From contig DASYYE010000177.1 in assembly GCA_035946955.1 (NCBI GenBank), forward strand, positions 1 through 11,045: DNA of 11,045 nucleotides. Reading direction: 5' to 3'. Under the pieces are notes generated by a model, which was not told the DNA's origin, did no database searches, and saw only the letters and a list, made by a program, of their open reading frames with translations. A program made the translations under genes and the position numbers. The DNA comes from DASYYE01 sp035946955 (GTDB lineage Bacteria > Actinomycetota > Actinomycetes > Streptosporangiales > Streptosporangiaceae). Shown here one piece after another: positions 1 through 4,946 of the stretch (position 1 is its first letter; each line of letters starts with the position of its first letter).

Positions 1-1
1 C

Positions 2-208
2 CCTGGCGGCAGGAAAGGCTTCGACAACCTCCCCGCTACCAGGGGCCTCTTCGTGAGCTACGGCAACACGCCGCACAGCGACCAGATCGATACGACCACA
101 GTCCGCCTGACAATCTCACCCTTTATCAACAGGCTCTTAGAAGGTCGTCGAGCGGGGCTGGCCGACGTGGGCCGTTCCGAGGTGAGCGGCTACACGACCT
201 GGCCGTGA
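2..208 (+). CDS. C-terminal fragment of an unrecognised protein
   Basis: The window opens inside an open frame that runs for 68 codons from position 2 to a TGA at 206-208. The start lies outside the window. The readable tail includes LFVSYGNTPHSDQ and ends SGYTTWP. I recognise no domain in it and assign no function. It contains a TTA leucine codon at 137-139. TTA is rare in Streptomyces and makes translation depend on the bldA tRNA there, so it could mark a developmentally limited or recently acquired gene if the host is a Streptomyces. The frame has no competing long frame on either strand, and its codon use looks like actinomycete coding DNA. It could still be a degenerate remnant. Confidence 0.5.
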   Translation, partial: PGGRKGFDNLPATRGLFVSYGNTPHSDQIDTTTVRLTISPFINRLLEGRRAGLADVGRSEVSGYTTWP

Positions 209-369
209 GTGGCCGTAAGCGTCCACGAATCCTTGCCCTGTCGGGCACGCAACGGGCATGCGCTTCTTGGGTCTCAAGCGACTTGTAGTGCTGGCGGCGG
301 ATCAGCGCGTCTACCCGGACACCTCACTTTTGTATGCTTTCGCCACATCTCACAGCCAACATGTGTTAG

Positions 370-1104
370 ATGCTCTTCATGCTTGCTGGTGGACCTTGGT
401 ACACGTCTGCGACCACGATCGGGTGGACAGCGATAGGTGTCGCTGTCGTATTCGGCGTTGTAACCATTGCGCTTTGGCGCCTCGGCATTCCTAGGCGCCT
501 TCTCATTTACACTACTGAATCGACCTCACTTCTGCTAGCAAGCGACTTGACCGTAAAGGCTGCTAGCGATATAAAAGTCACCCTCAGGGATAAGGTAGTA
601 AATGATCCGTACCTAGTCACGCTGACTGTGGATAGCCGTAGTCGGAGGGATATTCGTGCATCGGACTTCGATGACGGAAAGCCGCTCCTCTTCCACATTG
701 GCGCGCCGATTGTGGCCGCAAGCCGCTCCCTTGGGAAGGGCCAGCGCCCACCAAACCTGACACGAACCGGAGTCTCGGCCGATCTAAGCCAAATTCTTAG
801 AATCGATCCGGCCCTGATTCGTAGGGGTCAATGGTTCCGGCTAACCCTTCTTACGGAAGGTGAACCATCTGTGACCCATGAAAGCCCTATCGCAGATGTA
901 ACAGTACGCAAAGGAACCACCTCGATACTGCCGCAGGAGTTTTGGGTGCCTTTGGTACTTGCCATGCTCATGCTCTCTGGTGGGCTGATCTTGGGCCACC
1001 CGCACCTGAGTGTGCCATTGGTTTTGGTTGGTATAGGCCTAATATCGGTCGCTAGCCTAGCTACAGGTTGGATATCAAGAACGTTGCGCCTCCGCAAGCC
1101 GTGA
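370..1104 (+). CDS. Membrane protein of an uncharacterised actinomycete family
   Basis: This 244-residue protein has one predicted membrane helix near the N-terminus (about residues 17-35, GWTAIGVAVVFGVVTIAL), a central soluble domain (about 45-190) and two closely spaced hydrophobic segments near the C-terminus (about 194-210 and 214-234), then a basic tail. The opening MLFMLAGGPWYTSATTIGW resembles small Streptomyces membrane proteins of unknown role, as far as I recall. The central domain looks mostly beta-stranded. A stop at 367-369 immediately precedes the first ATG, so the start is at 370 or the in-frame ATG at 379. Neither has a clear ribosome binding site. Base composition is unusual: about 50-52% GC over 541-660, with codons such as ATA, AGA and CTA that the neighbours avoid. 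This suggests a different origin from the element to its right. Function unknown. Confidence 0.75.
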   Translation: MLFMLAGGPWYTSATTIGWTAIGVAVVFGVVTIALWRLGIPRRLLIYTTESTSLLLASDLTVKAASDIKVTLRDKVVNDPYLVTLTVDSRSRRDIRASDFDDGKPLLFHIGAPIVAASRSLGKGQRPPNLTRTGVSADLSQILRIDPALIRRGQWFRLTLLTEGEPSVTHESPIADVTVRKGTTSILPQEFWVPLVLAMLMLSGGLILGHPHLSVPLVLVGIGLISVASLATGWISRTLRLRKP

Positions 1105-1247
1105 TGCACGCCGACTTTAGCCAGCCTGGTAGGCAAGTATTGGCACTCTGCCGTCTTCCTCGTAGGCGCTAAACTTCCGTTTCATCCCCTACTCGGAACG
1201 GCTAATGGAAAGCCTTGACCTCCAGGTTAGTGTTCGTTCGCACAGCG

Positions 1248-1580
1248 CTAACCGAGCTGGGAGTGTTCTTCTGCGATTCGCAGCGCCGTCCGTTCGTGGT
1301 TGTTGATACCGCGTGTGTCGCCCCAGACCACGCGCGCCTTGGCGATACCGAATAGTGCGTCTACTGCGTGTCGCGGGCAGGCTCGTGCTGTGTCGTCTTT
1401 AGTGTCAGCGATTGTGACCCTGGCGTAGGTGGTGCATGCCTGTCCGAGTGTGCAGGTGAATCGGGTGCCCATTGCTTGTCGCCTCCAGCCGGTGGTTCGC
1501 CGTGGTGTGGCCTTCACTCGATAGGCGCAGAACATGGCTGGAGCGGTGGCTGTCAAATGCTTGGCCCGCAGGGCTTCCAA
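1248..1580 (-). CDS. Small cysteine-containing hypothetical protein
   Basis: This is a minus-strand frame of 110 codons from a TTG at 1580 to a TAG at 1248-1250. An alternative start is the in-frame ATG at 1533-1535, giving a 95-residue protein that opens MFCAYRVKATPRR. The latter avoids the large hairpin at 1544-1667, in which the TTG lies. Neither start has a convincing ribosome binding site. The cysteines in FTCTLGQACTTYARVTI and the following ACPRHAVDAL resemble the CPRHA-type small proteins, possibly zinc-binding, seen in actinomycete mobile elements. That likeness is from memory and no function follows. It is convergent with the membrane protein gene at 370-1104. The opposite strand also has open frames here, but none with a recognisable motif. 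Confidence 0.45.
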   Translation of the reverse strand: MEALRAKHLTATAPAMFCAYRVKATPRRTTGWRRQAMGTRFTCTLGQACTTYARVTIADTKDDTARACPRHAVDALFGIAKARVVWGDTRGINNHERTALRIAEEHSQLG

Positions 1581-1667
1581 GATGTTTTGGCCCTCGGAGG
1601 CTCGGCGCGTGCCGAAGGCGCGTGCTGAGGGAGGGTCAAAAGATGTTGGAACATTTGACAGCCACCG
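1544..1667 (+). repeat. Long imperfect hairpin with 16-bp perfect terminal inverted repeats
   Basis: CGGTGGCTGTCAAATG at 1544-1559 is repeated perfectly inverted at 1652-1667. Inside it, 1577-1595 pairs with 1631-1649 over 19 positions, with two G-G mismatches and one G-U pair. The tip, 1601-1613 against 1617-1629, pairs fully around a GAA loop with three G-U pairs. A side hairpin, GCCC-GCA-GGGC (1564-1574), bulges from the left arm. All four non-Watson-Crick pairs that can form are G-U when read as plus-strand RNA and would be A-C mismatches on the other strand, so a plus-strand RNA folds better. It could be a structured RNA or a MITE-like element. TGGA occurs at 1539-1542 and 1668-1671, a weak hint of target duplication. 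Confidence 0.7.
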
Positions 1668-1720
1668 TGGAAGCCGTCACGATCCGAAGCCGGGTGAAGG
1701 CCACCCGCTCATCCCAGCCC

Positions 1721-1742
1721 AATAAACAAACAAAACAAACAA
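1721..1742 (+). repeat. AAAC-type simple repeat
   Basis: A run made only of A and C apart from one T, built of AAAC/AAAAC units (AAACAAACAAAACAAACAA), stands out in GC-rich surroundings. Its core CAAACAAAACAAAC reads the same backwards, a mirror repeat. It follows a short hairpin (1691-1707). On the minus strand it is T-rich. I can assign no function. Confidence 0.6.
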
Positions 1743-1904
1743 CTCCCCCTGCCCACCCTTCCCGGTGCTACGTCCTTGCCCTGGGAGGTGATCCGCGAGC
1801 AGGTGAGCCGAGCGAGACGAAGGGCAGCCGGGAATGCCGGAATGCAACTGGCCAGCGAGGGTGACGGATGTACGGACTGAGTGTCGGCTCAATGTCCGGG
1901 AGTT

Positions 1905-1980
1905 GCCCGCCGTGCGGCGCGCGGGCCTCCCGCAAGGCCAAGCGCGCCGCTGCCGGCGGGCAGCGGTCCCGCGCAGCGGG
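1905..1980. repeat. Cluster of short GC-rich hairpins
   Basis: Several inverted repeats lie end to end: GCCCGC (1905-1910) with GCGGGC (1921-1926); CCGCTGCC (1947-1954) with GGCAGCGG (1959-1966) around GGCG; and CCCGC (1968-1972) with GCGGG (1976-1980) around a GCA loop. The stems of the last two are perfect. Trinucleotide GCA loops are known from Streptomyces telomere hairpins and are exceptionally stable in single-stranded DNA. Here the position is internal, so a telomere is not implied. Confidence 0.6.
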
Positions 1981-2276
1981 GCCGCCTTGAACCAGGAACG
2001 ACTGGGTTCGGCAGCATGGCAACTCTGATTCGGCTTCATAGTGGCTGCTCGTCTCCGCTGCGGCCGACCGGGTGCGCCGGGACCGGCCGGAACGGATCGC
2101 ACGCCCGGTGCAGCCGGACGGACGCGGCGGAGAGCGAAGCGAGCCGCCCTTGATGACGTGAAGAAAGTCCTCACAGGGAGCAGGTCGGCAGGCTGTGCTG
2201 CGGGCGTCTCCACGTTGACTCCCGCCGCGGCACCCAGCGTTGACTGGCACCTGTACAGATCCCTCTGCACAACCAG

Positions 2277-2319
2277 GCGCCCCCGCCCGGTGGGCCTGGC
2301 AGCCTATGGGCGGGGGTGC
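2277..2319 (-). terminator. Possible terminator hairpin downstream of the minus-strand operon
   Basis: GCGCCCCCGCCC at 2277-2288 pairs with GGGCGGGGGTGC at 2308-2319, 12 positions with one mismatch that is a G-U pair in plus-strand RNA, around a 19-nt loop. It lies about 190 bp beyond the stop of the minus-strand lipoprotein gene and is the strongest simple stem downstream of it. There is no U-run, which is common for actinomycete terminators, but the long loop weakens the call. Confidence 0.35.
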
Positions 2320-2408
2320 TGATCTCGGATTCAGGGATTCACTGTGTCAACTCGAGCATCACCTCCTCCGGTTGCCCGGTGGCAGAAAGCGGCTGGGTGC
2401 AGGGCTGG

Positions 2409-2473
2409 CACCGGAGTCTGCTCCCGCGGGGGTGTCCGCGCCCACCGGAGTCTGCTCTGCGGGGGTCCGCGCC
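2409..2473. repeat. Tandem direct repeat, two copies, related to a third copy at 4396-4432
   Basis: Copy 1 (2409-2442, 34 bp) and copy 2 (2443-2473, 31 bp) both begin CACCGGAGTCTGCTC and end TCCGCGCC, with a G-run between. Copy 2 lacks three bases in the middle. The pair lies just beyond the stop of the lipoprotein gene, outside coding sequence. A third copy stands upstream of the ATPase gene at the other end of the same operon. Confidence 0.8.
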
Positions 2474-2508
2474 AACGTCGCCCTGCCGAACAGTGCCAGC
2501 CCTGCGGC

Positions 2509-3054
2509 TCAGGGCGCGGACGCCTGGCTGGTCATGCTCCTGGCGATGGCCAGCAGGGCCGCTGTCCCGTAGGTCTGGCTGACGACGTTGGTGTCAACGC
2601 TGTGCAGGTCGAACTCCACCCAGGCGGGGTTTGCCCTGGTGCGGTCGGTGTGCGGGAAGGTCACCAGCACGGGGTAGCCGTTGACCTGCTCGATCACGTT
2701 CTTCCCACTCATCCCGGCCATGGACTTGCGGAAGAAGGCCATCGCGTTGTGGTAGATCGCGGGCCACATCATGATCGTGACTTTCCCGTGGTCGAAGACC
2801 AGGGCGACCTGGTGGAGTGGTGGGCTGACCCACACCTTGGCCAGGGTCTTGGCGTTGGCCAGCGGAGCATTGGGCACATGGACGGGGAAACCGGCTGCTG
2901 CCTGCGCACCGGCAACGGTCGTCTGCCTCTCGTGCAGGAACGGGTGGCTGTAGTCCGGGGCCGGGCCACTCCCCGACGCAGAGCTAGATCCCTGTCCGGA
3001 GCAGGCGGTGACACTCACCAGGATGGCGGCGGCCGCCAGAAGCCTTGCCTTCAT
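2509..3054 (-). CDS. Predicted lipoprotein
   Basis: The 181-residue product starts at the ATG at 3052-3054, behind a strong site reading GGAGAGGA six bases upstream. The frame stays open further upstream, but that would run back into the preceding gene and bury the signal peptide. The N-terminus is a lipoprotein signal peptide: MKAR, a hydrophobic stretch, then the lipobox VTAC with the lipidated cysteine at residue 18. A Ser/Gly-rich linker follows, as usual for a protein tethered to the outer face of the membrane. The body (about 50-170) alternates hydrophobic beta-like segments (VALVFDHGKVTIMMW, YPVLVTF, AWVEFDL) and may share the LolA/RseB-like fold of DUF4367 proteins; that is a guess. 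The upstream secreted-protein gene ends only 13 bp away, so both are likely translated from one mRNA. Role unknown. Confidence 0.8.
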   Translation of the reverse strand: MKARLLAAAAILVSVTACSGQGSSSASGSGPAPDYSHPFLHERQTTVAGAQAAAGFPVHVPNAPLANAKTLAKVWVSPPLHQVALVFDHGKVTIMMWPAIYHNAMAFFRKSMAGMSGKNVIEQVNGYPVLVTFPHTDRTRANPAWVEFDLHSVDTNVVSQTYGTAALLAIARSMTSQASAP

Positions 3055-3067
3055 TGGTGCTCCTCTC

Positions 3068-3802
3068 CTAACAGACGTGGCCGCCGCTGTTCTGCACGAA
3101 CAGTTCGCTGTTGCTGATCTCGGCCATATTCCAGCCAGGAGCGGTGTCCGCAAAGCACACGAGTTGCGCCCATGGCTGCCAGTGGGTCAGTGACGTCTGG
3201 TCCTGGAGGCTGGAGAAGTGGGTCCACAGCGTGTCGCAGGTGTTACGGCGCTCGGAGTTGGTCAGAGCCCACCCTTGGTTGAACCGCATGGTAGGGCTGT
3301 AGTTGAAGGGCCTGGTCGCGCCGTCGAAGTGGAAGCGGAAGATCCCGATCCCGTGGGCGTTGTCGACCTCGAAGTGCCAGTCCGCGCCCGCGCCGATGGT
3401 CCCGGCCCACTGCTGCAGGCTGTCCTGCCCGTTGTCCACCCACTCGGCATACAAGGTCGGCTCGTTCATCGGTGACCCACCGGTGGCCCAGCCGACTTCG
3501 ACGTCGTTGCCTGGGCTGAACCAGATGAACAGGCTGCGGGAGACTTGCGCGCGGGTGCCGTTGAGCGTGCCCTGGCCGTTGGTGGCGATCATCGCCTGGT
3601 TGCCGTACGCCGTCTGCCCAGGGCCGTTGTCGTCGGCCTCGACGTTCTGGTGCGTGGTCACGCACAAAGCTGAGGCCGTAGCACCAGACGCCGTAGCGGC
3701 CGGGGTGTAGAGAAACATCCCACCCACGGCAGCCACGCCCAGCAGGCATGCAGCCGCCAGCCGTAATGCACCCCAGTCCCTGAACCGGCGCACCCATCCC
3801 AC
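3068..3802 (-). CDS. Secreted protein of unknown function, four extracellular cysteines
   Basis: I place the start at the GTG at 3800-3802, preceded by AAAGGTGG at six bases. The frame is open further upstream, but that part is hydrophilic and precedes the signal sequence. The 244-residue product begins with a basic segment (RRFRDW), a hydrophobic core (about 13-32) and a small-residue region (TPAATASG) suited to signal peptidase, so it is probably exported. The mature part is rich in Trp, Asn and Gly and looks like a beta-sandwich. Four cysteines (47, 189, 216 and the last residue, 244) could form two disulfides. I do not recognise the family. It sits between the ATPase gene (79-bp gap) and the lipoprotein gene (13-bp gap), all on the minus strand. 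A secreted protein made next to a surface lipoprotein suggests a joint cell-envelope role, but this is only inference from position. Confidence 0.75.
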   Translation of the reverse strand: MGWVRRFRDWGALRLAAACLLGVAAVGGMFLYTPAATASGATASALCVTTHQNVEADDNGPGQTAYGNQAMIATNGQGTLNGTRAQVSRSLFIWFSPGNDVEVGWATGGSPMNEPTLYAEWVDNGQDSLQQWAGTIGAGADWHFEVDNAHGIGIFRFHFDGATRPFNYSPTMRFNQGWALTNSERRNTCDTLWTHFSSLQDQTSLTHWQPWAQLVCFADTAPGWNMAEISNSELFVQNSGGHVC

Positions 3803-3881
3803 TGACGACCACCTTTCTGTTGGAGTTGTGGACTCGATGGCGACGGCGTCAGTCCAACTGACGTTGTGGCCGCCACCGTGC

Positions 3882-4340
3882 TCAAGGGCTGGCCCCGTGA
3901 CCGGCCAGGAGCGCCCACGTTGCTTTGCCATCGCCTGCGGGACAGACGCCCCACTGCTCGGCCAGTGCGTCCACCAGCACTAAACCCCGCCCGTCCTCGG
4001 CGTACTGTCCGCGCTCCGCGAGCACTGGCTCGCCTGGTGCGTCGTCCCAGACCAGGATCAGTACGCGGACGTGGTCGGAGGCAACCGACAGTGTGATTGG
4101 CTGCCCCTGCCCCACACAGGCGATTGCGTTGGTGACTAGCTCGCTCACGCATAGCTCGGCGTCCTCGGTCAGCCGCGATATGCCCCACTCAGCGAGCACG
4201 AGGCGAGTGTGCAGGCGAGCGCAGGACGGGGCCGTGGGCAGGCTGCCGAGCACGAGGTGAGACCGCAACGGCCAGTCACACGCCAGGTCGGCGGGGTCCA
4301 GGGTCAGCGTGCCGCGCTGGCTGCCTGTGCTGTGAGTCAT
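3882..4340 (-). CDS. RsbW-like ATP-binding protein (HATPase_c_2 anti-sigma-type kinase)
   Basis: The 152-residue product matches the small stand-alone GHKL ATPases that are abundant in actinomycetes and related to the anti-sigma kinases RsbW and SpoIIAB. The N-box is SELVTNAI (E67 to N71), the G1-like segment is WDDAPGEP (98-105), and the G2 segment is EDGRGLVLVDALAEQWG (115-131). Such proteins bind ATP and usually act by protein binding or phosphorylation on a sigma factor or anti-anti-sigma partner. No sigma factor is encoded in this window. The start is ATG at 4338-4340. A GTG at 4347-4349, with GGAG six bases upstream, is an equally good choice and would add three residues. It is transcribed away from the XRE regulator and heads the minus-strand operon. 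Pairing of an XRE regulator with this ATPase type is a familiar actinomycete arrangement (whiJ-like loci). Confidence 0.85.
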   Translation of the reverse strand: MTHSTGSQRGTLTLDPADLACDWPLRSHLVLGSLPTAPSCARLHTRLVLAEWGISRLTEDAELCVSELVTNAIACVGQGQPITLSVASDHVRVLILVWDDAPGEPVLAERGQYAEDGRGLVLVDALAEQWGVCPAGDGKATWALLAGHGASP

Positions 4341-4385
4341 CGCCTGCACCCTGGGCTCCAGTACTGCTGTTCTCGGAGGATGGAG

Positions 4386-4432
4386 GCAGGACCGGCACCG
4401 GAGCCATGCTCTGCGGGACAGGTGTCCGCACC
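4386..4432. repeat. Third copy of the 2409-2473 repeat
   Basis: This stretch shares CACCGGAG, TGCTC, GCGGG and GGTGTCCGC in the same order with copy 1 at 2409-2442, with small insertions, and the likeness extends upstream (GCAGGACCGG here, GCAGGGCTGG from 2399). It lies about 46 bp upstream of the ATPase start codon, in the leader of the minus-strand operon. Confidence 0.7.
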
Positions 4433-4438
4433 ACCTGT
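4418..4438. promoter_or_regulatory. Dyad upstream of the ATPase gene
   Basis: ACAGGTG (4418-4424) and CACCTGT (4432-4438) form a perfect inverted repeat with a 7-bp spacer, 21 bp overall. It lies about 78 bp upstream of the ATPase start and overlaps the end of the dispersed repeat. It could be a regulator site or an RNA hairpin in the leader. No motif ties it to a known regulator. Confidence 0.35.
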
Positions 4439-4538
4439 ATTCATCCCGCCGACAGCGCCGCGCGGAGCGAGGGGTGCTGGGGGCGACGTGTGCATGGGAG
4501 ATCCCTCGTGATCGCAGGTCACCGGCTGAGCTAAGCAG

Positions 4539-4567
4539 ATCGTACTTTGAATACTGGTGCCATACAA
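4539..4567 (-). promoter_or_regulatory. Putative promoter of the ATPase operon
   Basis: On the minus strand TTGTAT (4567-4562) and TACGAT (4544-4539) are separated by 17 bp, a fair match to the actinomycete housekeeping promoter pattern. It points to the ATPase gene, about 200 bp away. The spacer overlaps the degenerate GTAC-box palindrome at 4541-4554, which suggests control by the XRE protein encoded divergently. Confidence 0.4.
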
Positions 4568-4590
4568 TGAGTACGTGTAATTTCGCGTAC
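4541..4590 (+). promoter_or_regulatory. Control region of the ABM-XRE operon with GTAC boxes
   Basis: TACAAT at 4563-4568 is a good -10 element for the plus strand, though no good -35 precedes it at 17-18 bp. Three GTAC cores lie at 4542-4545, 4571-4574 and 4587-4590. GTACTTTGAATAC (4542-4554) is a one-mismatch version of the perfect palindrome core near 6183-6195. AGTACGTGTA (4570-4579) is identical to the box at 6191-6200. Sharing these boxes with the transfer-operon promoter suggests autoregulation by the XRE protein. Confidence 0.5.
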
Positions 4591-4637
4591 CGGGGCCGCA
4601 CAACGAGTGCGACGATGGCTCCACGCGAGGAGGAAGC

Positions 4638-4946
4638 ATGTTCGGGCTATGCGTGCGGTTCACGTGCAAGGACGAGGCAAGTGCCCAGGCTTACGACCGG
4701 CTGGTCGCCGAGACCGTCGAGGCCATCAGGGCCAACGAGCCGGGAACCCTGGTCTACGCGACCCACCGGGTGGAGGGGCAGCCGCTACAACGGATCTTCT
4801 ACGAGCTTTACCGCGACAAGGCCGCCTTTGAGGCACACGGTGCGGCGCCGCACACCCGCCGCTACCTCGCCGAGCGGGACCAGTACCTGGCTGCCACCGA
4901 GGTTGACCGGCTGACCTTGCAGACTGGCAAGGGCACGGACGGGTGA
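4638..4946 (+). CDS. Antibiotic biosynthesis monooxygenase (ABM)-like small protein
   Basis: The 102-residue product resembles the ABM/quinol monooxygenase family, small ferredoxin-fold dimers that include cofactor-free oxygenases and heme-degrading relatives. The typical pattern is visible: VRFTCKDEASAQAYDRLVAE (beta strand then helix), PGTLVYATHRVEG (strand), RIFYELYRDKAAFEAHGAAPHTRRYLAER (strand, then the family's E-x-Y-x-D...F..H....H segment). The ATG follows a strong GAGGAGGAAG site. Its TGA overlaps the GTG of the XRE gene by four bases (GTGA), so the two are translationally coupled. ABM-like genes next to XRE regulators recur in actinomycete integrative elements as far as I recall, but a substrate is not known. 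In this setting it might act as a sensor or partner of the regulator rather than in metabolism; that is inference. Confidence 0.8.
   Translation: MFGLCVRFTCKDEASAQAYDRLVAETVEAIRANEPGTLVYATHRVEGQPLQRIFYELYRDKAAFEAHGAAPHTRRYLAERDQYLAATEVDRLTLQTGKGTDG

Larger units (their letters stand above)
1581..2508. other. Gene-free, repeat-rich intergenic region
   Basis: I see no convincing gene in this stretch of 928 bases. It has open frames of up to about 197 codons on the minus strand, but their products are Arg/Pro/Ala-rich with no domain, and high GC alone makes such frames. What it does hold is inverted and direct repeats: the right part of the 1544-1667 hairpin, a 6-bp hairpin at 1691-1707 (CGGGTG/CACCCG), an AAAC-rich tract at 1721-1742, tight hairpins at 1905-1980, a bulged inverted repeat at 2067-2076/2098-2109, a GC-rich hairpin at 2277-2319, and a tandem repeat at 2409-2473. 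It could contain an untranslated RNA, a single-strand origin or the remains of an element end. None of these can be shown from sequence alone. Confidence 0.5.

Noticed and set aside
1905..1980. A Streptomyces telomere or linear plasmid end
   Set aside because: Hairpins with GCA loops resemble telomere palindromes, but the sequence continues on both sides with genes and the full telomere palindrome order is absent.
2213..2246. Promoter from two GTTGACT copies
   Set aside because: The TTGACT hexamers lack a matching -10 element at 16-18 bp and no gene follows on the plus strand.
1677..2270. Minus-strand frame of 197 codons in the intergenic region
   Set aside because: Arg/Pro/Ala-rich with no recognisable motif. 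It runs through hairpins and overlaps competing frames of similar length on both strands.
2409..2473. CRISPR array
   Set aside because: Only two directly abutting repeats without unique spacers, and no cas genes in the window.
2344..3117. Plus-strand frame of 257 codons
   Set aside because: It lies antisense to the lipoprotein gene, whose lipobox, ribosome site and codon pattern are convincing.
3803..3931. N-terminal extension of the secreted protein to an ATG at 3931
   Set aside because: It overlaps the ATPase gene and would place 43 hydrophilic residues before the signal sequence, while GTG 3802 has a good ribosome site.
4341..4601. 87-residue N-terminal extension of the RsbW-like ATPase
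   Set aside because: It is Arg/Ser/Cys-rich, crosses the divergent promoters and is outside the normal length of the family.
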